Below are positions 7,753 to 16,099 of a DNA stretch of 64,000 bases, piece by piece (within the stretch, counting starts at the first letter, position 1; each line of letters starts with the position of its first letter). Where the stretch lies: the NCBI GenBank assembly GCA_036502085.1, contig DASXZD010000057.1, positions 19,447-83,446 on the forward strand, written 5' to 3'. This DNA is from PALSA-505 sp036502085 (GTDB taxonomy: Bacteria > Actinomycetota > Actinomycetes > Streptosporangiales > Streptosporangiaceae). Both the position numbers and the translations under genes were made by a program. Below the pieces are notes generated by a model, which saw nothing but the letters and a program-made list of their open reading frames with translations, was not told the origin of the DNA and searched no databases.

Positions 7753-8694
7753 TTATGCGTAGCCAAGCTGGGCCAGCAGCGGTCCGATTTCTTGCTCGAC
7801 GTCAGCGGCCTGGCTCTCGTCGAGAACCTTGCGCCACCGGCCCACCGAGTCCGGTCGCGCCCGGGCCAGGCCCGCGCGCAGTGCCTCGAGCCCGGCCGAC
7901 GAGGTGTCAAGGAACGTGCCGAGCTGGTCGGCGGTGGCCATCGGATCCGACACCACGGACTCGTACCGTATCTCGACCCAGCGATCGGCCGGCAGCGTGC
8001 CAAGCCCGGCCAGCGCGGCCTCGGTGAACCGCCGCCAGCACCAGGCCGTCCGCACGATGTCGGGGACCTTGGCGAACTCGTCACGGCGATCCTGCTCCAC
8101 CCACCACCTGGCGGCGGGCCCCCACAGTGCCCCGCCGCGGCCGTGCTTATTCTGGCCTGCGGAGGCGGCCTGCAGCCACGGCTGCTCGGCGTGCGAGACG
8201 GCGACGTCGCGGCCGTCCCTGATGATGTGCACGAATTGCGCGCTTGGCATCGCCTGCGCCAGGAACGGCACGATGAAGCTGTTCTCCGGGTTTTTGTCGG
8301 CGAAGCGCCGCCCGCCATGCAGCCCGGCCAGCAGCAGCGACGAGTACGAGAGCCGGAACACCGCCGAGCCGTGCCGCTCGCTCCACGACCGGTCGTAGAC
8401 GCACCGGGCGGCGGCCTTCGTCAGCCGGGGCTCGAAGTGGTAGGACACCTCGGGCAGCCGGCCGAGGCAGGCGCCGAGGAACGTGGTGCCTGACCTCGGC
8501 GCGCCGATGATGAACAGCGGGCGGTGCAGCCTGGGGTCGAGCGCGCGGCTGGTGGGCCGCTTGCGCAGCGTCGGGTCCCGCCGCCGGTCGCGGACGTCGG
8601 AGTAGAGGCCGAGCGCGCCGAGCCTGAGCATCTGGCGCCAGCCGAGACCGCCCGGCGGCGCCGCGCCGCTGGATTCTGTGGGGATGGGTGCCAT
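7753..8694 (-). CDS. Sulfotransferase family protein
   Basis: The protein has 313 residues. After a roughly 60-residue basic N-terminal region, the PAPS loop reads FIIGAPRSGTTFLGACL and the 3'-phosphate motif FVHIIRDGRDVAVSHAEQPW. A FADKNPENSFIVPFL segment is typical of the Sulfotransfer_3-like branch. ATG 8694 has GAGG 7 nt upstream; the longer frame to 8763 has no ribosome site. It is separated from its neighbours by 180-200 bp on each side, so it may have its own promoter. The acceptor is unknown. Confidence 0.8.
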   Translation of the reverse strand: MAPIPTESSGAAPPGGLGWRQMLRLGALGLYSDVRDRRRDPTLRKRPTSRALDPRLHRPLFIIGAPRSGTTFLGACLGRLPEVSYHFEPRLTKAAARCVYDRSWSERHGSAVFRLSYSSLLLAGLHGGRRFADKNPENSFIVPFLAQAMPSAQFVHIIRDGRDVAVSHAEQPWLQAASAGQNKHGRGGALWGPAARWWVEQDRRDEFAKVPDIVRTAWCWRRFTEAALAGLGTLPADRWVEIRYESVVSDPMATADQLGTFLDTSSAGLEALRAGLARARPDSVGRWRKVLDESQAADVEQEIGPLLAQLGYA

Positions 8695-8722
8695 GGTTAA
8701 CCTCGTGCCGGTTCCTGGGATG

Positions 8723-8903
8723 CCTGATGTTACCGGGCGGTCGCTATCGCTAGCGAAACTCATTCAGAACCCGGAGGGACGGGTCAGCGTAGCCGCAGGT
8801 CATCTCTTACTGCATTAACAATCAGTCGAAGCTTTGAATAAGTTTCCCGGTCACTAGACCGGAACCCCTGATGTTACCGGGTGGCTGCCGCACATTACCG
8901 GGC
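8723..8903. repeat. Short dispersed direct repeats CCTGATGTTACCGGG
   Basis: Identical 15-mers lie at 8723-8737 and 8867-8881. A partial third copy (TTACCGGG) at 8896-8903 overlaps the end of the kinase gene. They bracket the AT-richer stretch that should hold the promoter of the 7753-8694 sulfotransferase. Function unknown; a regulator site is possible. Confidence 0.4.
8847..8862 (-). terminator. Possible weak terminator after the APH-like kinase gene
   Basis: CCGGTC (8847-8852) and GACCGG (8857-8862) form a 6-bp stem with a 4-nt loop, 33 bp past the stop of the minus-strand kinase gene. An A/T-rich tract follows in the direction of transcription. The stem is short, so this is tentative. Confidence 0.35.
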
Positions 8904-10277
8904 CACTCCTAGTGGCAGCCGGGCCACCTCGCCGGCCAGCGCGGGAATGAGCCACTCGCCGGGGTCGCCGTGCCGCGCTCCGGCCTTGGCCTGCCGGTCG
9001 ACCAGGTACCGGACGCTCAGGTCGGCCAGGTACAGGGCCGCGGTCAGCCGGGCCTGCGGAGCCTCGATCCCGAATGGCGCGGTGACCAGCGCGGCGTGCT
9101 CGATGCATGCGTTCGCGGTGGTCAGGGGATTGCCGTGCCCGGGACCGATCTGGCGCTGCATCCAGTGATGCAGCGCGTCGAATCCGAGCGGGGCGTCAGG
9201 ATCGAATCGCTCCCAGTCCCAGACCAGCATCCCGCTCTGCGTGACCGCCATGTTCCACGGCGACCAGTCGCCGTGCCAGGCGCCGTAGGCCAGGGCCGTG
9301 CCGCCGGCCAGCTCTGCCAGGCTGTCCAGCGCGTGCTGCAGCGCCGTCCGGTTGGCGTCGGCGTCGGCGTCGGCGAGCCGTAGGCGCAACTGCCTCAGGT
9401 ACGTGCTGCTCGCCAGCTCTCCCCGTCGCAGCCCGTCCACCCTGGCGATCTCGCTCATGGCGGCGGTGAGCCGGTCGGCCGGCGCGGGCCGGCTGCGCAG
9501 CCAGGCGGGGAGCGCGCCGAGGACCAGGACGTCCAGGCCGTGCCACTGACCGTAGTGCAGCACCGGCGCCACCTTGATCTCGGTCAGGCCAGCGCGGCCG
9601 AGCCGGACGAGCGCGTCGTGCTCGGTACGCACGAGATCCCGGGTAAGTGAATTGATGCCGATCTTGACGTAGCCGACAGGTTCGCCGGTCGGCGACAGCA
9701 GCTGGAGTACCGGCTTGCGGTTGGCCCGGGGCCGGCCGATGAACATGCTGACCCGGAGCTCGCGCGACATCACGTTCCGCAGGTACGACTCGATGTTGTC
9801 CGGCTGCGGCGCCTCCGCCACCCGGATCCGGCCGCGAATCACGCTGGTGCCGAGCCCGCTGGCCAGGCCGGCCGACAGTGCCCTGATGGCCAGCCGGGCC
9901 GACAGCGATCCCGACCGGCTGAAATGCCGCACCGCGGAGGCAGCCAGGTGCGGAACGGCGGGCACGAACAGCGGCGGTCGGCTCGGTCCGGAGATGAGCA
10001 TGAACTCCTGGTCCTGGGGCCGGCGCGGCGCGCGACTGGTCGGCCCGGCGAAGGGCTGTGGTCCTGGGCCGATCCCGTCCAGGGTGACCCGGTCCGGCGG
10101 CGGCCAGAGCAGCTCGCAGACGTCCTGCAGGTACGCCGGCCACTCCCGGCTGTCGGCTTGTGCCATGATCGCCTCGTCGGGCTCAGTGGGCGGAGCCGCG
10201 GGGAACGTAACGGAGCTGGCCGCGCCGGACAGAGGCGAAACGGTGACAGCGTGATCGATATTGGTCATATCTATCAT
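8895..10277 (-). CDS. APH-fold (aminoglycoside phosphotransferase-like) kinase, sugar or lipid kinase candidate
   Basis: The protein has 460 residues. The C-terminal half shows the protein-kinase-like APH fold: a catalytic loop HGDWSPWNM (Brenner-type HGDxxxxN) followed by the metal-binding VWDWERF. A VGYVKIG segment could carry the nucleotide-binding lysine. The N-terminal 150 or so residues have no motif I recognise. ATG 10277 overlaps the stop of the PAP2 gene by 4 bp (ATGA), so translation is coupled. Given the polysaccharide neighbours I infer a small-molecule or glycan kinase rather than antibiotic resistance, but the substrate cannot be read from sequence. Confidence 0.65.
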   Translation of the reverse strand: MIDMTNIDHAVTVSPLSGAASSVTFPAAPPTEPDEAIMAQADSREWPAYLQDVCELLWPPPDRVTLDGIGPGPQPFAGPTSRAPRRPQDQEFMLISGPSRPPLFVPAVPHLAASAVRHFSRSGSLSARLAIRALSAGLASGLGTSVIRGRIRVAEAPQPDNIESYLRNVMSRELRVSMFIGRPRANRKPVLQLLSPTGEPVGYVKIGINSLTRDLVRTEHDALVRLGRAGLTEIKVAPVLHYGQWHGLDVLVLGALPAWLRSRPAPADRLTAAMSEIARVDGLRRGELASSTYLRQLRLRLADADADANRTALQHALDSLAELAGGTALAYGAWHGDWSPWNMAVTQSGMLVWDWERFDPDAPLGFDALHHWMQRQIGPGHGNPLTTANACIEHAALVTAPFGIEAPQARLTAALYLADLSVRYLVDRQAKAGARHGDPGEWLIPALAGEVARLPLGVAR

Positions 10278-11236
10278 TCGCCCCCTGACGCCGAGACTGA
10301 TTGCGCAGTCCGGCTCTCCGTGTTTACGTGCTCCGGACGTGTATCCCTCCGCACATGCGCCCCACCGGGGGAAGCGTGTACGAAAGCGCGGTCGGCTGCC
10401 ATGGTCGGCGCGGGGGCGGGTCCAGCGGTAAGACGCACGGCAGTTACGAACAGATAAAGCAGCAGGCATCCGTAGATTAGCCCGCCGCAAATATCGGTAA
10501 ACCAGTGTACGGCGAGGTAACCCCGGCTGTATCCCTCATTGAAGCCGAGCGCGGCCACCACCGCCCCGGTCCAGATCGCGGCGCGGCGCCGGGCCGCGGG
10601 CGTTGCCCCGCCGAATTCGCGCCAGAGCAGGTAACCGATGAGCCCATAGATGAACACCGCCCTGGCGCACCCGCCGGACGGGAAGATGCCGCCGGCCCCG
10701 GGCGGCGGGACCCGGTGGATGGTGTGGTTGATGGCCCGGGTGAGGTAGCGCGCGAGCACGAGCGCTGTCCCGATCGCGACCGGCGGCAGCCAGCGGTCAC
10801 GGCGCCAGGTGATCGCCATGCAGACGGCGGCCATCGCGCCGGCGGCCCAGATCGGGTACCTGTCGCCGACCTCGGTGGCGCGCTTCATCTGTTTGGTCCA
10901 GTGCGCAAGCTGATGGGTGGCGGTCCAGTGGAAGATCGGCTTGTCGATCACCGGGCCGCCGTGCACCGCCGCCAGGGCCAGCAGCACCATGACGCCGTAG
11001 ACTACCGCCGCGCCGGCCAGCACGACGAGGAAGAACCGGATAATCCGCCGGGAGGCGGACGGCAGGTCGCGGTGGCCCGCAGCCGCGTCGCCGCTGCGGG
11101 CAGAGCGGCCGCTGCCGGAGGGCTGAGGGCCGACGGCGGCCGACACGGACCGCAACCGCCTGGCGAGCAGCGCGGCGGCGCAGAAGATGACCGCGACACC
11201 GGCGGGCCAGAGCAGCACCGCCAACCACTTGGTCAT
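10274..11236 (-). CDS. PAP2-family membrane phosphatase with altered PSGH motif
   Basis: This 320-residue integral membrane protein has several hydrophobic helices (about residues 5-25, 66-90, 128-144, 150-165, 192-206, 218-234, 248-268). The third PAP2 motif, SRGYLAVHWFTD at 237-248, is complete and includes the nucleophilic His. In the second motif the expected PSGH is PSGG (186-189), so the acid/base His is replaced by Gly. An arginine-rich first motif (RAINHTIHRVPPP) precedes it. Family members dephosphorylate lipid or polyprenyl phosphates, which would suit carrier-lipid recycling here. Activity is uncertain. GTGAGG precedes ATG 11236. It is translationally coupled to the downstream kinase gene. 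Confidence 0.75.
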   Translation of the reverse strand: MTKWLAVLLWPAGVAVIFCAAALLARRLRSVSAAVGPQPSGSGRSARSGDAAAGHRDLPSASRRIIRFFLVVLAGAAVVYGVMVLLALAAVHGGPVIDKPIFHWTATHQLAHWTKQMKRATEVGDRYPIWAAGAMAAVCMAITWRRDRWLPPVAIGTALVLARYLTRAINHTIHRVPPPGAGGIFPSGGCARAVFIYGLIGYLLWREFGGATPAARRRAAIWTGAVVAALGFNEGYSRGYLAVHWFTDICGGLIYGCLLLYLFVTAVRLTAGPAPAPTMAADRAFVHASPGGAHVRRDTRPEHVNTESRTAQSVSASGGE

Positions 11237-11468
11237 GCCTCACCCAGCCCTTTAACCGTTCTTTGCCCAGCGCTGGGCTGCGGGATCCCCCAGGACACGC
11301 TGCCTTCCATGAGTAAGACTCCTGACGGAGGCGATTGGGTCACACGCACTCGGTATCTTTTTCATTCCCCGGAAGATCTGGCCGCGCGGGCCCAGGTCAG
11401 AAGCAAAGACTTACTCAGAGTAACTCAGCGACAGCCCGCCTGGCCGGCCCGATGCCAACAAACTGGCA

Positions 11469-13406
11469 TCAATACCCCGATAAGTCGCTAGACGCTCGCA
11501 CCCGCCGTGCCCGGCGGGCGAGAGACGACACTCCGGGCATCGTCGACAGCTTGAGCACGTCGCCGAATTTCCACAGCCCGGCCAGGTAGACAATGCCCCC
11601 GGCCACGATGGAGGCCCCCAGCGACACGAAGCCGGCGCCGATCGCGATGCGGATCAGCCCGGGGATGGCGCCGAAGCACACCGCGCACAGCGCGCAGGCG
11701 GTGAACGTGCCGCGCCCGATGGGGTGCAGCCGGAACACCAGCGCCAGTTGAATGAGCGGCATCAGGTTGCTCACCACGATGGCAACGGCCCAGCCGATCG
11801 CGGCGCCGGTGATCCCGTACCTGGGTATGAGCGCCAGATCCACGCCGATGTTCACGCCGACGGCCAGCAGGCCGTTCACCAGGCTCCAGCTGCTGCGCCC
11901 GGTGGTGATCAGCACCATGTCTACCTGGCCGCAGGCCGACGCGAACAGCTGGGTAAGGCCGAGAATGATCATCACGGTGGCCCCGGCGCTGTACGACTTG
12001 CCGAATACAGCCAGCACCGCGGGCCCGTAGATCACCGCCAGCAGGTACAGCGGCCAGGTGAGCAGGATGAGCCAGCCGGTGGTCACCAGGTAGATGACGT
12101 TCGCGTTGCGCTTGTCGCCGGTCGTGAACAGCTCGGTGAACCGGGGCTGGGCCGCCGTGCTGATCGCCATGTTCCCGAGCTGGCCCGCGACCAGGAACCT
12201 GGTGGCCGCGGTGTACACGGCCGCGGCGATCGGTCCCTTGATGAGGGCCACGAGCACGATGTCCATCCGCTGCAGGATGATCGACGCGAGGTTCGCGATG
12301 GCCCGCGGCGTGGTGAACCGCCAGAAGCCCTTGGGATTCGCGTTGGCCAGCTGGCGCCGCGCCATCCGCCTGCCGCTGCGGGTGTCCTCTGGCCGCCGGA
12401 CCGGCCGCCCGCTGTCCGGTGATCGTCCCCAGGCCGGCGAGGGCACCGGCGTGGACAGCGCGAGCAGTGCGGCGACCTCGGGCGGCAGGTCGGGCATGGT
12501 CGCGCGCCGCGGCCCCCTCCGGCGGCGGACGCGGCGCAGCCACACGTAAGAGATGGCCGAGGCGGGGATCCAGGGCAGCGCCCACAGCGGCGCGAGCAGC
12601 GCGGCGCTGCCCGCTACCACCGCGACCGCCATGCAGGCGACCTGGAGGAGCGGCCGGCCGATCTTCTCCACCATGACGGTGGGCCGCATGTCGCGGTAGC
12701 CCCGGGTGGCGCCGAGGAACGTGTTCTCCAGCGCCGCGAACAGCAGCGTGAGGCTCAGCAGGCGCAGCGCTCCGGCCACGGCCCCGGGGCTGGCGGCGGC
12801 ACCGCCCTTGCTCCCGCTGTCCTTGGCCAGCAGCACGTGGGCCAGCGGCCCGGCGAAGGCAAGCATGCCTATCGTGAGCAGCACCGAGCCCACGATCACC
12901 GGGATGACCGCGGCGCGCACGATGGCCCGGATCCTGCGCTCCTCGCCGAGCGAGCGCAGCCGGGCGATGAAGTAGACCAGGCCGACGTTGGCGCCGAGCG
13001 TGGCCAGCGCCTGGACGATCAGGTAGGCCGAGGTCGCGGTGAAGAACGCGCCCGCGATGGTCTTGTTGAAGCGATTGGTGACCATGACGGAGACGGCCAG
13101 CGTCGCCACCGCGGAAACGGCAGCGCCCGCGATGTTGAGCGTGCCGCCCCTGGCCACCTCGGCAAGCTGCGGCTTCCCGGACTGATCCTGGCCCGCTCCG
13201 GCCTTTCCCGGGCCGGCCCGGCCGGGCCCGCTCCTTCCGGCCTGGCCCGCCTGAGGCTGACGCGCCGGACCGCCGGGCCCCGCGCCGCGCTGGCCGGTCG
13301 CGCCTGCCGTGCCTGGCCTGCCCCGCGCGCCGGGTCCAGCATGCGCGGATGCCTCACCGGGCGGGGCGCCCGGCCCCGATCCCGCTGCCTCGGAACGTCC
13401 TCTCAC
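11469..13406 (-). CDS. Flippase / polysaccharide exporter of the MOP superfamily (Wzx-like)
   Basis: The protein has 645 residues. About 95 N-terminal residues are Gly/Pro/Ala/Gln-rich and probably disordered. About 12-14 hydrophobic segments follow, beginning TLNIAGAAVSAVATLAVSVMV and including the family-like ENTFLGATRGYRDMRPT. A charged cytoplasmic insert (about residues 300-350) contains the RRPEDTRSGRRMARRQ region. MOP flippases translocate lipid-linked oligosaccharides or teichoic-acid precursors outward. The gene lies directly downstream of the polymerase-like gene, as expected for a Wzx/Wzy pair. The start is GTG 13406 without a clear ribosome site; a shorter form starting after the disordered tail cannot be excluded. 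Confidence 0.78.
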   Translation of the reverse strand: MRGRSEAAGSGPGAPPGEASAHAGPGARGRPGTAGATGQRGAGPGGPARQPQAGQAGRSGPGRAGPGKAGAGQDQSGKPQLAEVARGGTLNIAGAAVSAVATLAVSVMVTNRFNKTIAGAFFTATSAYLIVQALATLGANVGLVYFIARLRSLGEERRIRAIVRAAVIPVIVGSVLLTIGMLAFAGPLAHVLLAKDSGSKGGAAASPGAVAGALRLLSLTLLFAALENTFLGATRGYRDMRPTVMVEKIGRPLLQVACMAVAVVAGSAALLAPLWALPWIPASAISYVWLRRVRRRRGPRRATMPDLPPEVAALLALSTPVPSPAWGRSPDSGRPVRRPEDTRSGRRMARRQLANANPKGFWRFTTPRAIANLASIILQRMDIVLVALIKGPIAAAVYTAATRFLVAGQLGNMAISTAAQPRFTELFTTGDKRNANVIYLVTTGWLILLTWPLYLLAVIYGPAVLAVFGKSYSAGATVMIILGLTQLFASACGQVDMVLITTGRSSWSLVNGLLAVGVNIGVDLALIPRYGITGAAIGWAVAIVVSNLMPLIQLALVFRLHPIGRGTFTACALCAVCFGAIPGLIRIAIGAGFVSLGASIVAGGIVYLAGLWKFGDVLKLSTMPGVSSLARRARRVRASSDLSGY

Positions 13407-13443
13407 CCGTGCCAGCTTGACGGCACCCCCCTACCCCTGGCGG

Positions 13444-14970
13444 TCACGTTGCGCCAGCGGTGAGGACCCGCGGTCCGCCTTCGACTCCGGGGCCGGGCCG
13501 GCCTGGGCCCGGCTGGCCATCAGGTCCCGCCGCCTGAGCTGCTCTCTCGCGCCGCAGCGCCGTGTCGTTGCGCCAGAGTATGACGTAGGCGAGCAGGGTG
13601 AAGGAGATCGGCGGCCCGACCGCCTGATAGGAGATCATGAAAACGAACCCGAGCAGGATGACGAGGACTCCCACCATCCCGTAGGGCGTCTTGTCCCGCC
13701 GGAATCGCCATACGGCGTAGCCGAAGAAGCTGAGGTAGAGCCCGGTGCCGAGCAGGCCGTTGGTGACCAGGAGCATCCACAGCTGCCCGTTGCCGCCGAT
13801 GCTCCTCGAGCCGCAGCTCTTGCATTTCTCGGTGCGGCCGACTGCGATCGAGTTCGTGCTGCCCAGCTCGTGCCGGGTGTCGCCGTAGCCGATGACGGGG
13901 GACGAGATCGCGTCCTGAATGGCGATGCCGGACAGCGATGCGCGCACCGAGTTGCTCTTGCCGTTCTGCAGCCGCGTGGTGATCACATTGCCGGCCGGGG
14001 TGGTGATGATCACGACCCCAATTATCGCGACGAGGCCGGCGAAGGCCCCCAGCATGGCCAGCTTGCCCCGGGCGGCCATGCGCACCGCCAGGTAGACCAG
14101 GCTGCACGCGATGCCGAGCCACAGCCCGCGGTCGAGTGAGTACAGCACGGGCGCCAGCGCGATGAGGAAAACGATCACGCACCAGAATCGCTGCCTGCGG
14201 GTGGTGGCGTAACTCCACCAGACCACGATCACCCAGGGCAGCATGATGGCCAGGCAGTTCCCCCACATGTTGGTGTAGTCGAACGGCGCTTTCGGCCGGC
14301 CTGCCGCGTAGCCGAGCAGGTTCTGGATCTCGGAGGAACCCGGGTGCAGCAGGACCGCAAGCTGGGCGTTGCCGTTCTGGATGCTCTGCGGTATGAGATA
14401 GGCCAGCGGCGAGGTGAACGAGAACGTGGGGTCGGCCATGCCGAGCAGGCCGCCGGCGACTCCGTAGATGCCGACCAGGCCCATCAGCCAGGCCAGCTTC
14501 CGGCGCGGGAACTCCGCCTCGGTCAGGTTGCCCATGTACAGGAACACGGCCGTGACGCCGATGTAGTCGGCGCCGCGGAGCCCGTAGGAGATCAGCCGGT
14601 TCGAGACCGGGCTGACGACCGTCTGCGGAGCCGTCTGGCCGATCGCCATGACGCTGAGGACCATCACGATCAGGAACAGCGCCCAGATCGCGAACCCGGG
14701 CGGCACCTTGATCGGACGCTGGCGGTGGGCCCGCCAGCGGTACATCGTCCTGATCGTCGGGAAGGCCAGCAGGATGGGCATGTAGTCGGCTATCCCGAGC
14801 ACCCACCACAGCGGGTAGAGCATCAGGTATCCGCTCACCGGCCAGCCCGGGTGCCGGGCGAACCAGTTGCCGGCGGGCCTGCCCTCGCCGACCGGCAACT
14901 GGCCGACGGAGTGCTCGTCCGGCTCGCCACCGCGGCCGTTGTGCTGGGCTCGCGTCAGCAGCGTCGTCAT
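13444..14970 (-). CDS. O-antigen ligase/polymerase-like membrane protein (Wzy-like)
   Basis: The protein has 508 residues, with a soluble 45-residue N-terminus and then 11-12 predicted membrane helices. A large extracytoplasmic loop after the GRLWLG-like segment (SLDRGLWLGIACSLVYLAV) contains VIGYGDTRHE and a CKSCG pair. This layout and the R/G-rich loop edges fit the O-antigen ligase/polymerase superfamily, which joins repeat units on the outer face of the membrane. GGAGAG precedes ATG 14970. The stop is 37 bp from the flippase start. Sequence identity in this family is low, so the exact subfamily is uncertain. Confidence 0.75.
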   Translation of the reverse strand: MTTLLTRAQHNGRGGEPDEHSVGQLPVGEGRPAGNWFARHPGWPVSGYLMLYPLWWVLGIADYMPILLAFPTIRTMYRWRAHRQRPIKVPPGFAIWALFLIVMVLSVMAIGQTAPQTVVSPVSNRLISYGLRGADYIGVTAVFLYMGNLTEAEFPRRKLAWLMGLVGIYGVAGGLLGMADPTFSFTSPLAYLIPQSIQNGNAQLAVLLHPGSSEIQNLLGYAAGRPKAPFDYTNMWGNCLAIMLPWVIVVWWSYATTRRQRFWCVIVFLIALAPVLYSLDRGLWLGIACSLVYLAVRMAARGKLAMLGAFAGLVAIIGVVIITTPAGNVITTRLQNGKSNSVRASLSGIAIQDAISSPVIGYGDTRHELGSTNSIAVGRTEKCKSCGSRSIGGNGQLWMLLVTNGLLGTGLYLSFFGYAVWRFRRDKTPYGMVGVLVILLGFVFMISYQAVGPPISFTLLAYVILWRNDTALRRERAAQAAGPDGQPGPGRPGPGVEGGPRVLTAGAT

Positions 14971-15043
14971 GATCGGCTCTCCGTCTCTGGGGAAGCCCAG
15001 GTTTCCTGCACGTTCGCGAGTTCTCGGCTCTCGGTCGCCATGG

Positions 15044-16096
15044 TTACCCTGACGCGCTGACCGAAGTACCCTCGGGCGCGAGGATAACCCAGGTCGAACC
15101 GGGCTGAAACGCCATCGGCTGCCCGCTGGCGTCGAAGTAGTTGGTGACGTCGCCGATGTGCGGCTTGGACCAGGTGCCCGTGGCCGCGGTGCCGCCGCTG
15201 CTGCCCGCGGCGGCGGCGGAAAATACCTGCGCGTGGCCGCCGCCGATCACCCGGGCGCTCTGCACCGAGATTCCCAGGTGACGGCTCTCGAAGACCGTCT
15301 TGAAGGGGACCGTCTGGACCACCAGGTTCGCCACCTCCACCCGGGGACCACCGCTGCTGAGCACCCACCGGTTAGCGCCGGCGTCGAAACTCCAGTTCTC
15401 TGTGCCCAGGCCGGGGACAGAGATTGCGACCGCGGACGGCCGCGTCACCCCGCTGGGCGCGAGCGTGCTGGCACCGGTGTCCGAGCCCCGATACCTGAAC
15501 AGCGGCGGCGGTGCCTGGGCGCCGGTGACCGCGCCCAGCAGGCTGGTCGTCGATGCGGTCAGGCCGGTGGCCGTTGTCGTGTAGGCGGTCGGATGAACCG
15601 TATAACTGGCAACCTTGACGGCGGACTTGTCGAGGATGTTGATGAAGCCCGTGCTGCCGCCGTTGTAGCCGGTGACCGGATGCAGCACGGCCAAGATCGC
15701 GGCGTCCTCTGGGCGGGTGCTCGTCACCGGGCCCACCGCGCTGACCGACTTCGACTGGAATACGGCGAGGTAACGCACGGTCGGCGTGGCGACGTCCTGG
15801 TACACCACATCGGCCGAGCCGAGCCCCTCCGGGCTCGTTCCCGAGACGAGCACGACCACGGCAGGCTTGCCCGCCGCCGCGGAACTGGCCGCGGGCAGGT
15901 TGGTCAGCGGGGCCAGCGGGCCGGTGCTCGTGGTCTGGTCGGTCCCCGTTGACGTGGGCGTAGCCGTCGGGGACGACGGCGGGACCGATGAGGTCGGGCT
16001 GGGCGCGCCGGCCCCGCACGCCGTGACGGCGAGGCCGGCCGCCGCAGCGAGCCCGATCATGGTCCAGCGCACTTGCCGTGAAGGCGTGCGTGGCAT
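15044..16096 (-). CDS. DUF3048 domain lipoprotein
   Basis: The product has 350 residues. A signal peptide with lipobox VTAC (Cys27) indicates a membrane-anchored lipoprotein, followed by a Ser/Thr/Pro linker. The rest matches the two-part DUF3048 layout of Bacillus YerB: SADVVYQDVATPTVRYLAVF, then VGPVTSTRPEDAAILAVL, then a C-terminal domain with GDVTNYFDASG and a terminal PGSTWVILAPEG. The molecular function of the family is unknown. The gene starts 3 bp after the stop of the Wzz/BY-kinase-like gene, so the two are cotranscribed. An extracytoplasmic role in polysaccharide assembly or attachment is inferred from position only. Confidence 0.8.
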   Translation of the reverse strand: MPRTPSRQVRWTMIGLAAAAGLAVTACGAGAPSPTSSVPPSSPTATPTSTGTDQTTSTGPLAPLTNLPAASSAAAGKPAVVVLVSGTSPEGLGSADVVYQDVATPTVRYLAVFQSKSVSAVGPVTSTRPEDAAILAVLHPVTGYNGGSTGFINILDKSAVKVASYTVHPTAYTTTATGLTASTTSLLGAVTGAQAPPPLFRYRGSDTGASTLAPSGVTRPSAVAISVPGLGTENWSFDAGANRWVLSSGGPRVEVANLVVQTVPFKTVFESRHLGISVQSARVIGGGHAQVFSAAAAGSSGGTAATGTWSKPHIGDVTNYFDASGQPMAFQPGSTWVILAPEGTSVSASG

Positions 16097-16099
16097 AGG

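Noticed and set aside
8895..10277. Aminoglycoside resistance gene
   Set aside because: The fold matches, but the polysaccharide context, coupling to PAP2 and the long unrelated N-terminus do not support a resistance call.
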